This document shows, piece after piece, positions 1-8,855 of a DNA stretch of 29,018 bases. The notes below the pieces were generated by a model. That model saw only the letters and a list, made by a program, of their open reading frames with translations, made no database searches and was not told the origin of the DNA. Position numbers and translations under genes: made by a program. The stretch covers positions 1 through 29,018 of the forward strand of contig CBDUBS010000024.1 of assembly GCA_965365445.1 (NCBI GenBank), read 5' to 3'. This DNA is from CBDUBS01 sp965365445. Its GTDB lineage: Bacteria; Bacteroidota; Rhodothermia; Rhodothermales; DASSAV01. Position 1 is the stretch's first letter. Each line of letters starts with the position of its first letter.

Positions 1-746
1 TCGGCCAGAACTTCGCCCGGGCATTCGAATGCCGCTTCCAGAATCAGAATAACGAACTGGAATACGTGTGGGCGACCTCATGGGGTGTATCAACCCGCCT
101 CATCGGGGCGCTGGTAATGGCCCACTCGGACGATCAGGGGCTGGTGCTGCCGCCCCGCCTCGCGCCGACCCAGGTGGTCATCGTTCCCATATTTCGCAAC
201 GACGCCGACAAAGCCCGGGTGCTCGAAACGGCCGAGCAGTTGCAACGCGAGCTGAAAGGAGCCGGCATCTCCGTCAAACTCGACGCCCGCGAGTCGCAAC
301 GGCCGGGCTGGAAGTTTACCGAATACGAAGTACAGGGCGTTCCGGTGCGCCTGGCATTGGGCCCCCGGGACGTCGAAAACGAAACGATCGAACTGGCCCG
401 GCGCGATACGAGAACGAAGGAGATCGTACCACAGAGCGGCCTGGCCGAACGCGTCCGGCTCTTGCTGGACGACATCCAGCACTCCCTCTTCAACCGCGCC
501 CTGAGCTATCGGGAGGAGCTGACCACACGGGTGGATACCTACGACGAGTTCAAGGACGTCCTGGAAAACAAGGGGGGATTCATCCTCGCCCACTGGGACG
601 GCGCCGATGCCACCGAGGCCCGAATCAAGGAAGAAACCAGGGCAACGATTCGTTGTATACCTCTGAACCAGGAGCGGGAGGAGGGCCGGGACCCGGTCAG
701 CGGCGCTCCCTCGCAGGGACGGGTCGTGTTTGCCAGAGCCTACTGA
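1..746 (+). CDS. proS: Prolyl-tRNA synthetase, archaeal/type 3 form, C-terminal part (5' end outside window)
   Basis: ProRS attaches proline to tRNA-Pro in the cytoplasm. The reading frame enters at base 3 with GQNFARAFECRFQNQN and reaches a TGA at 744-746, so about 247 C-terminal residues are present. What is visible is the end of the class II catalytic core, including WATSWGVSTRLIGALVMAHSD with class II motif 3. Next comes the anticodon-binding fold starting PTQVVIVPIF, then a C-terminal domain with ATIRCIP and a terminal GRVVFARAY. The C-terminal Tyr and this last domain are typical of the short, archaeal-type (ProS type 3) enzyme, not the long bacterial form with an editing insertion. The final domain keeps one Cys (RCIP), but the position where many relatives have a second Cys reads GRDPVSG, so the zinc site looks degraded. 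The downstream neighbour is a separate gene 148 nt away. Confidence 0.95.
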   Translation, partial: GQNFARAFECRFQNQNNELEYVWATSWGVSTRLIGALVMAHSDDQGLVLPPRLAPTQVVIVPIFRNDADKARVLETAEQLQRELKGAGISVKLDARESQRPGWKFTEYEVQGVPVRLALGPRDVENETIELARRDTRTKEIVPQSGLAERVRLLLDDIQHSLFNRALSYREELTTRVDTYDEFKDVLENKGGFILAHWDGADATEARIKEETRATIRCIPLNQEREEGRDPVSGAPSQGRVVFARAY

Positions 747-894
747 TTCCGGTATCTTTCGGCTGCGGCGGCCTGCTTCCGGATAAGGCGCGACGCCCGG
801 CGAATGCTCCTCGATTACAGGGTTTCTCACTTCATTTCGCATCGTCTATAGCGCACGGCTACCAGTTTTTTTCGTCGATTCCAGGTAGTTCATC

Positions 895-3375
895 ATGCGC
901 TATCGCGCAGCCGTACTGACCGGCTTGCTCGCCCTCGTCCCGGTGCTTTCCGCCGGCGCCCAGAACTGGGGCTCCGCAGCGGGAGTGGTCACCGAAAAGG
1001 ATACCGGCAAGCCGATCCCGGGCGTCACGGTGCTCGTTTACGGCACCGACTTCGGTACGGCCACCGACGACCGGGGCCTGTTTCGCCTGAACCTTCCGGC
1101 GGGCCGGTACGCGCTGCTTTTCCGGGCGGTAGGGTATGCATCCCGCACCGACTCGGTACGGGTGGTTCGGGGAGCCGCGACCTCAATGGCCGTATCCCTG
1201 GAAGCCGCAATCGTTCAACTGGACAGTTTACTCATCCAGGCCGGACGGCCCTCCGCCGAGGCCGGCTCGTACGAAGTGCGCCCCGAGGACATCCATGACA
1301 TACCCGACCCGATGCAGGACGGATTACGGGTGCTGAAGGTTCTGCCCGGCGTGGCGTCCAACAACGAGCTTTCCAACCAGTATTCCGTGCGGGGTGGCGG
1401 GTATAACGAAAACCTGATCTTCATCGACGGGTTCGAGGTACACCTTCCATTTCGGCCCCGGCAGGGCGAACAGGAAGGGCTCAGCCCGATCAACAGCGAT
1501 CTGGCCCGCAGCATCACGTTTTACACGGGCGGTTTCCCGGCGCGGTACGGCGGCAAGCTATCCTCGGCCCTGGACGTCCGGTACCGGGAAGTAAACTCGC
1601 CGTTCATTAAAGGCGCCGCCTACGTCTCCCTGCTCGACGCCGGCGCTTCACTCGGCGCAGGATCCCGGGACGGCAGCTTTCACTGGAACCTTGCCGTACG
1701 AAAAGCGCAGGCCCGGCGCTTCTTTGAAACGCAGGAACTCGAAGGCAACTACCAGCCGGATTACACGGACCTGCAGGGAACGATCCATTACCGTTTTCTG
1801 CCGCGGCACGAGCTGGATATGATCGGCATGGGTGCGCGCAATCTGTTCCGACTGGACCCGCGTAGCCGCAAGACGTATTTCGGCACGATCAGCCTGTCGT
1901 CGCAGGCCCCTTCCAACCTGCAATCCATGTGGCTCACGTACGACGGCGACAGCCGGGAGGAAGACGGCTACGGCGCCGCCTTCGGAGGGGTGCGCTGGAC
2001 GGGCCGCTGGACGGATCGGCTGCGAAGCGAACACGATGTTTCGTATTTCCGGACGGTCGAAACGGAGATGATCGACATGGCCGGTTCGGCGGTGCTGTAT
2101 CAGGTCGATCCCGAATCCGGCGACCCGCAAAGCGGCTCGGGGCACGTTCCGCTCGGAGCGACCCGGCAAACCGACCGGGCGGACAACCGGGTAGCCGTCG
2201 GCGCCCTCACCGGCCAGGGCCGGTGGATCGCCGCGTTCGGGCGACACGCTCTCGAAGCCGGCTGGTATGGACGGCTGCTCGGCTTCGACGACCGCCTCGA
2301 CGAATCCTCGCTCGTCTCCGGCAAGAGCCCCGAGGGGCTGCCCCTCGAAATCGAGGTCAATCGGTTGAACGACACGGCCGCCCTGCGAGCCCGACAGGGC
2401 GGCCTGTACGTACAGAACGCCCTGGACGCCCTCCCGGAGGCGAACCGGCTGCTCGTTACCGGCGGCATCCGGGCAGACTATTTCTCGTTCAACCGGGAGT
2501 GGACGGTTTCCCCCCGGTTTTCGGCTCGCTACCGATGGACCGAGGCCACGTCGATCCTGGCCTCCGCCGGGGTGTATTACCAGGCCCCTGCGTACCGCGA
2601 ACTCAGGGGAAAACCGACGCCCGGCCAGAGCATCCTGCAAGCGCTCAACGGGGATGTCCGTTCGCAGCGCTCCCGGCAGATCGTAGCCGGGATCGAGCAT
2701 TTCCTTCCGGGGAAACGGCTCTACCTGCGGGCCGAAATGTACCACAAGGCCCTATCCCGGCTGATTTCGTACGACGTCCAGAACGTACGGGTGCAGTATT
2801 CCGGCCGAAACGATGCCGAAGGGTACGTATACGGCCTCGACTTGCAGGTGCGGGGCGAATTCGTGCCGGGGCTGGAGAGCTGGGTGAACTACAGCTACAT
2901 GATAGCCCGGGAACGCTACCTTCCCGCGTACCGCACGCCGGAGGCTCCGGGGTGGGTTCCTCGCCCTACCGACCAGCGCCATACGTTTTCCGCGTTCATA
3001 CAGGATTACGTACCGGGCGATCCTACATGGAAAGTTCATTTACGCGGGTTGTTCGGAAGCGGGTTCCCGTACACGCCCCCGCGCGCCGGGGCCCGGCTGG
3101 GTAACCTCGTCATTCAGGAACCGGGCCGGCGCTTTTCCGCCCGGTTCGTGGAATACATGCGGATGGATCTCGGGGTTAGCAAACAGATCGTCGCCTGGCG
3201 GCGCGCCGGTAGAATGCCCCTCCGGTTGCAGCTAACAGGGGAGGTGCTGAACATTTTCGACATGACCAACACAGTGGCATACTCCTGGCTCCCCGCCGCC
3301 AGCGGAGCGTGGACGCGAATTCCTGTCCGGCTAACCCCTCGAACGATCAATGCGGGGATGCGGCTTGAATTCTAA
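895..3375 (+). CDS. TonB-dependent outer-membrane receptor with N-terminal carboxypeptidase-regulatory-like domain
   Basis: This is an 826-residue outer-membrane active transporter of the TonB-dependent family; the substrate is unknown. Residues 1-22 form a signal peptide ending SAGAQ. Residues about 25-105 are a CarboxypepD_reg-like beta-sandwich (GVVTEKDTGKPIPGVTVLV, then DDRGLFRLNLPAGRYAL), common on Bacteroidota receptors. The plug follows at about 125-230, with QYSVRGGGYNENLIFIDG and ARSITFYTGGFPARYGGKLSS. The rest is a beta-barrel rich in alternating aromatic strands and ending in a terminal Phe (GMRLEF), the usual signal for the BAM insertion machinery. No SusD-like lipoprotein gene sits next to it, so it is not an evident SusC of a polysaccharide locus. 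It is convergent with nfi, with 13 nt between the stop codons. The start is the first ATG, directly before the signal peptide. Confidence 0.93.
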   Translation: MRYRAAVLTGLLALVPVLSAGAQNWGSAAGVVTEKDTGKPIPGVTVLVYGTDFGTATDDRGLFRLNLPAGRYALLFRAVGYASRTDSVRVVRGAATSMAVSLEAAIVQLDSLLIQAGRPSAEAGSYEVRPEDIHDIPDPMQDGLRVLKVLPGVASNNELSNQYSVRGGGYNENLIFIDGFEVHLPFRPRQGEQEGLSPINSDLARSITFYTGGFPARYGGKLSSALDVRYREVNSPFIKGAAYVSLLDAGASLGAGSRDGSFHWNLAVRKAQARRFFETQELEGNYQPDYTDLQGTIHYRFLPRHELDMIGMGARNLFRLDPRSRKTYFGTISLSSQAPSNLQSMWLTYDGDSREEDGYGAAFGGVRWTGRWTDRLRSEHDVSYFRTVETEMIDMAGSAVLYQVDPESGDPQSGSGHVPLGATRQTDRADNRVAVGALTGQGRWIAAFGRHALEAGWYGRLLGFDDRLDESSLVSGKSPEGLPLEIEVNRLNDTAALRARQGGLYVQNALDALPEANRLLVTGGIRADYFSFNREWTVSPRFSARYRWTEATSILASAGVYYQAPAYRELRGKPTPGQSILQALNGDVRSQRSRQIVAGIEHFLPGKRLYLRAEMYHKALSRLISYDVQNVRVQYSGRNDAEGYVYGLDLQVRGEFVPGLESWVNYSYMIARERYLPAYRTPEAPGWVPRPTDQRHTFSAFIQDYVPGDPTWKVHLRGLFGSGFPYTPPRAGARLGNLVIQEPGRRFSARFVEYMRMDLGVSKQIVAWRRAGRMPLRLQLTGEVLNIFDMTNTVAYSWLPAASGAWTRIPVRLTPRTINAGMRLEF

Positions 3376-3388
3376 CCCGATGTACCGT

Positions 3389-4060
3389 TCAGTATGGCCC
3401 GCTCGTTTTCGAGAGCCGGTGCGCAAGCCGTGTGGGCTCCGGGATGCGGTACCGGGGCGCGCACGCCAGGGCGAGTTCCACCGCTTCCGGAAGCGTGATG
3501 CGGTGGCCCACGCTCACGAATACCGGCCGTACCCCGTCGCGGGTTCGGAGAACCGCGCCGATTTGCTCATCCTGATCCATCAACGGCGAAACGGACCCTT
3601 TCGCGGGCAGCGGCTCCTCATAACGACCAACCAGGCGGGTTTTGGCAACCCCGAAGGCGGGCTTCCCGAGCAGCACACCGAGATGGGCAGCAATTCCGAA
3701 CCGGCGCGGATGCGCCCGGCCGTGGCCGTCCGTGATGAACAGATCAGGCTCGGTGCGCAATTTTTCGAGGGCCGGAAGAATCGCCGGTATCTCGCGAAAA
3801 CTGAGCAAGCCGGGCACGTAAGGAAAAACAACGTCGCCCTGCACGACGGACTCTTCTACGACGGCGAGGTCGGGGTAGGCTACGACAACTACAGCCGCAC
3901 GAACGCGTTTGTCGCGGACCGAAACATCGATACCGGCTATGGTGCGAGGGGATGCAGAAAGCGGCTCCTCCCGAACCAGACCGGCAAGCCCGCGTTGCAC
4001 GCCAACCGCTTCCGCAGGCGACAGATTCCAGGAATGTGCATGATCCGGATGCCGCGTCAT
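3389..4060 (-). CDS. nfi: Endonuclease V (deoxyinosine 3' endonuclease)
   Basis: Endonuclease V nicks DNA (or RNA in some lineages) one base 3' of deaminated adenine (inosine) and starts its repair. The 223-residue product has all the family motifs: AGIDVSV with Asp45, PYVPGLLSFRE with Glu90, and ITDGHGRAHPRRFGIAAHLG with Asp111. These match the metal-binding Asp/Glu/Asp set of the family, which shares the RNase H-like fold. The Tyr-Val-Pro-Gly strand-separating wedge is at 81-84, and a conserved Lys follows in FGVAKTRLVG. Length is normal for the family (about 210-230). The gene is on the opposite strand from its neighbours: convergent with the receptor, and divergent from the small exported protein with about 53 nt between the starts. 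That gap must hold the promoters of both. Confidence 0.96.
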   Translation of the reverse strand: MTRHPDHAHSWNLSPAEAVGVQRGLAGLVREEPLSASPRTIAGIDVSVRDKRVRAAVVVVAYPDLAVVEESVVQGDVVFPYVPGLLSFREIPAILPALEKLRTEPDLFITDGHGRAHPRRFGIAAHLGVLLGKPAFGVAKTRLVGRYEEPLPAKGSVSPLMDQDEQIGAVLRTRDGVRPVFVSVGHRITLPEAVELALACAPRYRIPEPTRLAHRLSKTSGPY

Positions 4061-4113
4061 ATATCCGACCTTACTTTCTGCCTCATTGGACTTTCACTGA
4101 ATCCCTGATACCC

Positions 4114-4767
4114 ATGACCCTTCGCATTTGTGTCGTCCTGCTCCTTCTGGGAAGCTCTCCGCTCACAGGATACAGCCGAGAGGCTCCGGAAGGTCCTTCG
4201 GCCGGGAAAGCGTTCGCCCTGAGCCTTCTGGCGCCCGGCCTGGGACAGCGGTACGCGAACGAAGGCAACTGGGACGGATCCGCCACGGTTTTCGCCCTGG
4301 CCGACGCCGCGCTGTGGGCCGGCCTGGGAATCGGTTTATGGAGGCAGGATCAGCTCGTACAAAGCTACGAAACACTGGCCGCCGGCCGTGCCAACGCCGA
4401 AACCAGCGGTAAGGACCGTACGTTCTTCCTCAACCTCGCAGGATTCCGTTCCTCGGATGAATACCTGGAAGTCATGCTGAGGCAACGGGCATGGGACCGC
4501 CTCGACTACGTCAGCGACCCCTCGTACCAATGGGAGTGGCAGACCGAAGAGGATTTCGAACGGTTTCGGGCACTGCGGGAGGACGCCGAATCGTACCGGC
4601 GCAGGGCGCCCGTTTTTGCTGCCCTGCTCGTGGGCAACCGGCTGATTTCGGGGATACTGGCGGCCCGCAGCGCCGCCCGGCGAACCGATACGGCCCTCGA
4701 CCTCCGCCTGACGGCCCCGGCGCGCCACGGCGAGAAGCCGGGGGTGTACCTCGCCCTCCGGTGGTAA
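4114..4767 (+). CDS. Small exported or membrane protein of the PGLGQ (DUF5683-like) type, function unknown
   Basis: This is a 217-residue protein. I chose the ATG at 4114 because it directly precedes a signal peptide (MTLRICVVLLLLGSS...). The open frame extends further upstream, but that part overlaps nfi on the other strand and has no signal. After cleavage near residue 21, a hydrophobic segment with LLAPGLGQRYANEGNWDGS appears. A PGLGQ-Y motif near a membrane segment is typical of small Bacteroidota envelope proteins (DUF5683 and relatives). A second hydrophobic stretch (ALADAALWAGLGIGLW) follows, then a charged middle with many Arg, Glu and Asp, and a third near the C terminus (VFAALLVGNRLISGILAA). 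The end, VYLALRW, looks like a beta-strand with a terminal Trp. The family assignment rests on the motif only; no enzymatic function is suggested. Confidence 0.75.
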   Translation: MTLRICVVLLLLGSSPLTGYSREAPEGPSAGKAFALSLLAPGLGQRYANEGNWDGSATVFALADAALWAGLGIGLWRQDQLVQSYETLAAGRANAETSGKDRTFFLNLAGFRSSDEYLEVMLRQRAWDRLDYVSDPSYQWEWQTEEDFERFRALREDAESYRRRAPVFAALLVGNRLISGILAARSAARRTDTALDLRLTAPARHGEKPGVYLALRW

Positions 4768-4859
4768 CCCATCCTCCGGCAAGCGAGTTCAAGGATTCAT
4801 GAATTCAGGCCGCGCAGCCGGTAAAAGAACACCGCTGAACGGAATAAAAACCGTCAGGC

Positions 4860-4889
4860 TTGACATACGAAAGCATTGATCTATATATT
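4860..4889 (+). promoter_or_regulatory. Promoter of the tRNA-Val gene
   Basis: A perfect -35 TTGACA lies at 4860-4865 and a -10 TATATT at 4884-4889, 18 nt apart. This is about 22 nt before the first base of the tRNA. The region after the -10 (TTGGGTCTTGC) fits a short 5' leader. It is the cleanest promoter-like pair in this intergenic stretch. Confidence 0.7.
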
Positions 4890-4911
4890 TTGGGTCTTGC
4901 TTGAAAGGAGC

Positions 4912-4988
4912 GGGTCCTTAGCTCAGTTGGTTAGAGCGCTACGTTGACATCGTAGAGGTCGGTGGTTCGAGTCCACTAGGACCCACCA
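4912..4988 (+). tRNA. tRNA-Val (anticodon GAC), CCA encoded
   Basis: The cloverleaf can be drawn by eye. The acceptor GGGTCCT (4912-4918) pairs with AGGACCC (4978-4984), all 7 bp. The D stem is GCTC/GAGC. The anticodon stem CTACG/CGTAG encloses the loop TTGACAT, with anticodon GAC at 4946-4948. The T arm is GGTGG-TTCGAGT-CCACT. The discriminator A is at 4985 and the 3' CCA at 4986-4988 is encoded in the gene. Anticodon GAC reads GUC and GUU (valine) codons. The gene stands alone, with its own promoter and a following terminator-like hairpin. Confidence 0.97.
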
Positions 4989-5019
4989 TTGGGAAAGAAA
5001 ATATCGGTACTTACCGCGT

Positions 5020-5059
5020 AGCGCTCTGTCTGGGATATGATGGAGCGCTTTCTGTTTTT
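5020..5059 (+). terminator. Putative intrinsic terminator after tRNA-Val
   Basis: AGCGCTC (5020-5026) pairs perfectly with GAGCGCT (5043-5049) across a 16-nt loop and is followed by a T-rich tract (TTCTGTTTTT). The long loop makes it weaker than the other terminators in the window. It separates the tRNA from thrS. Bases 5060-5137 up to thrS show nothing else I can support. Confidence 0.55.
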
Positions 5060-5137
5060 CCGCTTTCTGTTCTTCATAGTATCACGTTGCCGGTTGTTTT
5101 TTCCGGCCGCGCACGATTTGACAGCAACGCACGCCCT

Positions 5138-7108
<1,971 letters not shown>

Positions 7109-7236
7109 TCCGGGCGGTATGGAACACTCGGCCCGGGCTTGCGTGATAATGTATTTAGCCGCATTTTGAACGCGAAGGCGTTGCCGCCGGTCGGCTCTTA
7201 CCCGTTTGTTGCACTAGCATGGTGAACTGACACAGA

Positions 7237-7752
7237 GTGAAAGTTAGAATTAATCAGGATATTCGAGCTCCCAAAGTTCGCGTCGTTGATCCCGAGGGCA
7301 ACCACGGCCTATACGACATCGAAGACGCCCTTGCCCTGGCCCGGCAGCGGGAATTGGATCTGGTAGAAATTGCCCCGGAGGCAAAGCCGCCGGTGTGCAA
7401 AATCATCGATTACGGTAAATACCGGTACGAGCTCCAGAAAAAGGAAAAGGAACAGCGCAAGAAGTCGCAGACCATTTCCCTGAAGGAGATTCGGTTTCGC
7501 CCGCATACCGATACCCACGATTTCGATTTCAAGACGAAGCATGCCCGTGGCTTTTTGCAGGAGGGCAACAAGGTGAAGGCATGGGTGCAGTTCCGGGGCC
7601 GCGACATCATCTACCAGGATCAGGGGATGGACCTGCTTAAACGCTTCCTTGAGGAATTGCAGGACGTAGCCAAGATCGACCAACCGCCCCGAATGGAAGG
7701 GCGGCGCATGACGACGATCCTGGCGCCCGCCAAAACGCCGGCCAAGAAGTAA
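7237..7752 (+). CDS. infC: Translation initiation factor IF-3
   Basis: IF-3 binds the 30S subunit, checks the start codon and keeps the subunits apart. The 171-residue product begins KVRINQDIRAPKVRVVDPEG (N domain). It then has VEIAPEAKPPVCKIIDYGKY, the linker helix with lysine-rich YELQKKEKEQRKK, and the C domain (KEIRFRPHTDTHDF, FRGRDIIYQDQG, EGRRMTTILAP). The start must be the GTG at 7237, because an in-frame TGA sits only three codons upstream (7228-7230) and no ATG lies between. A rare start codon is typical for infC (AUU in E. coli), where it allows IF-3 to autoregulate. There is no clear Shine-Dalgarno sequence upstream. Confidence 0.97.
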   Translation: MKVRINQDIRAPKVRVVDPEGNHGLYDIEDALALARQRELDLVEIAPEAKPPVCKIIDYGKYRYELQKKEKEQRKKSQTISLKEIRFRPHTDTHDFDFKTKHARGFLQEGNKVKAWVQFRGRDIIYQDQGMDLLKRFLEELQDVAKIDQPPRMEGRRMTTILAPAKTPAKK

Positions 7753-7804
7753 CCCCTTCGGATCCGTAGCGAGCGCCGCTTCATAGGATATTCTATCCAA
7801 CGAG

Positions 7805-7833
7805 TTGACACGCAAACCACGCGCCCGTATTTT
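7805..7833 (+). promoter_or_regulatory. Internal promoter for rpmI-rplT, overlapped by a dyad
   Basis: The -35 TTGACA (7805-7810), a 17-nt spacer and the -10 TATTTT (7828-7833) fit a housekeeping promoter. A 6-bp inverted repeat, CCACGC (7817-7822) and GCGTGG (7834-7839), straddles the -10. That could be an operator or just chance. A transcript from here would carry a leader of about 160 nt before rpmI, so the ribosomal protein genes can be expressed separately from thrS-infC. Confidence 0.65.
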
Positions 7834-8002
7834 GCGTGGCTTAAAAATTGCTTTAACGAGGGGCGGCTGTACACGGCCCGCCCTTTCTGGAACACCCGAC
7901 GAAATTCCCGCCGAAAGTAGGCCGGGAACCCGTTTCGATTGGGAGCCCTAGCCCGGCGCCGGCTCGAAAAATGGAGCCAGGGCCAGTGAACGTGAGTATA
8001 GT
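7834..8002 (+). promoter_or_regulatory. Long 5' leader of rpmI with a GC-rich hairpin
   Basis: About 160 noncoding nt separate the predicted transcription start from rpmI. The clearest structure is GGGCGG (7861-7866) pairing with CCGCCC (7878-7883) over an 11-nt loop. Many bacteria control infC-rpmI-rplT by L20 binding to a leader RNA, so this is a reasonable place for such a site. I cannot recognise a known L20-leader class here, so the role is inferred from position only. Confidence 0.35.
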
Positions 8003-8197
8003 ATGCCAAAGACCAAGACCAATAGCGGCGCCAAAAAGCGGCTCAAGGTTACCGCCTCGGGCCGATTGAAGCGCAAACAGGCTTACCACAGACATATTCT
8101 GACGAAGAAGTCGCAGAAGCGGAAGCGGAATCTGCGCAAGAGCGTCATCATGGACCCGGCCGACGAGCCGCGCATGAAGCGTCTGCTGGGTATGTAA
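8003..8197 (+). CDS. rpmI: 50S ribosomal protein L35
   Basis: This is a small, very basic large-subunit protein of 64 residues: MPKTKTNSGAKKRLKVTASG, then KRKQAYHRHILTKKSQKRKR, and ending RMKRLLGM. It matches the bacterial L35 pattern (K-K-S/G-A-K-K-R-F/L-K-V-T-x-x-G, then H-I-L-x-K-K-S-x-K-R-K-R-x-L-R). The length is typical (64-66). It lies between infC and rplT, the usual L35 position. The gap to rplT (163 nt) is long and holds a nested hairpin (separate entry). Confidence 0.98.
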   Translation: MPKTKTNSGAKKRLKVTASGRLKRKQAYHRHILTKKSQKRKRNLRKSVIMDPADEPRMKRLLGM

Positions 8198-8278
8198 GGC
8201 TACGTGAGCCGGATCGGTCTACGCGTGCGTGGCCCCGAAAGGGAACGGCGCGGCAGGCAGCGTTAACACAGAATACCA

Positions 8279-8336
8279 TCAGTCAGGATACATCCGGGCG
8301 CATCCCCGAAGCGGGGCTTCACGACCCGGTACTGAC
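8279..8336 (+). promoter_or_regulatory. Nested stem structure between rpmI and rplT (candidate cis-regulatory RNA)
   Basis: Three helices nest in one 58-nt element. The outer one is TCAGT (8279-8283) with ACTGA (8331-8335), or in another register GTCAG (8282-8286) with CTGAC (8332-8336). The middle one is CCGGG (8294-8298) with CCCGG (8325-8329). The inner one is CCCCG (8304-8308) with CGGGG (8312-8316). It ends 24 nt before the rplT start, just upstream of the AGGAG ribosome-binding site at about 8349-8353. Its position suits translational control by L20, but no known class is recognised. Confidence 0.5.
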
Positions 8337-8360
8337 ATCAAATAGTTCAGGAGATACACC

Positions 8361-8708
8361 ATGCCTCGCGCGCAGAATAAAGTCGCTTCGCGCCGCCGTC
8401 GGAAGGCCGTATTGAACATGGCCAAAGGGTACTGGGGTGCCCGCAGCAAGCTGTATACCGTAGCTAAGAATACGGTCGAGAAGGCGCTGCAGTATGCCTA
8501 CCGCGACCGTCGCGTGCGTAAGCGCCTGTTCCGTCGGCTGTGGATCGCCCGCATCGGAGCGGCGGCACGGCTTAACGGCACCACCTACTCGCAGATGATG
8601 GGGTCGTTGCGGAAATCCGATATAGCGCTCAACCGTAAAGTGCTTGCCGATCTGGCCATGCACGATCCGGCGGCGTTCACCCGGGTCATCGAATCGATGA
8701 ACAAGTGA
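8361..8708 (+). CDS. rplT: 50S ribosomal protein L20
   Basis: L20 binds 23S rRNA early in large-subunit assembly and in several bacteria represses its own operon by binding the leader mRNA. The 115-residue product starts MPRAQNKVASRRRRKAVLN with the basic N-terminal extension. It continues with AKGYWGARSKLYTVAKNTVE, RDRRVRKRLFRRLWIARIGA and a C-terminal domain with GTTYSQMMGSL and LADLAMHDPAAF. All are standard L20 segments at standard length. An AGGAG Shine-Dalgarno sequence lies 7 nt before the ATG, the best of this cluster. Confidence 0.98.
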   Translation: MPRAQNKVASRRRRKAVLNMAKGYWGARSKLYTVAKNTVEKALQYAYRDRRVRKRLFRRLWIARIGAAARLNGTTYSQMMGSLRKSDIALNRKVLADLAMHDPAAFTRVIESMNK

Positions 8709-8732
8709 ATACGGGAATCGAACAGCGATTTT

Positions 8733-8761
8733 TTGACGCCGTAGTGCTTTCCCTGTAGACA
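8733..8761 (+). promoter_or_regulatory. Possible promoter for pheS-pheT
   Basis: TTGACG (8733-8738) and TAGACA (8756-8761) are spaced by 17 nt, downstream of the rplT stop. A start near 8768 would place the strong terminator hairpin at 8799-8836 inside the pheS leader. The -10 is a modest match. Confidence 0.4.
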
Positions 8762-8798
8762 AGGGCGCTTACGGTGTAGCCGGGTTTCGACCTCCACG

Positions 8799-8836
8799 TC
8801 CCGCCCCCTGTTCTACAGGTCCGGCGGGATTTTTTT
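8799..8836 (+). terminator. Strong intrinsic terminator, possibly a pheST attenuator
   Basis: TCCCGCC (8799-8805) pairs with GGCGGGA (8823-8829). Inside, CCTGT (8807-8811) pairs with ACAGG (8815-8819) around a 3-nt loop. Seven T residues follow at 8830-8836. It lies after rplT and only 20 nt before the first possible pheS start, so it either ends the ribosomal operon or acts as an attenuator controlling read-through into pheST. Confidence 0.85.
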
Positions 8837-8855
8837 ATCCGGCCTTCTTGCGGAA

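Noticed and set aside
1648..2745. Minus-strand open frame of 365 codons opposite the TonB-dependent receptor
   Set aside because: No domain pattern; the plus-strand barrel explains the region.
3952..4113. Extension of the PGLGQ protein upstream of ATG 4114
   Set aside because: It overlaps nfi on the other strand and would bury the signal peptide inside the protein.
5118..5123. TTGACA just before thrS as a promoter -35
   Set aside because: Only 14 nt before the ATG, so no room for a -10 and start site; it would lie in the ribosome-binding region.
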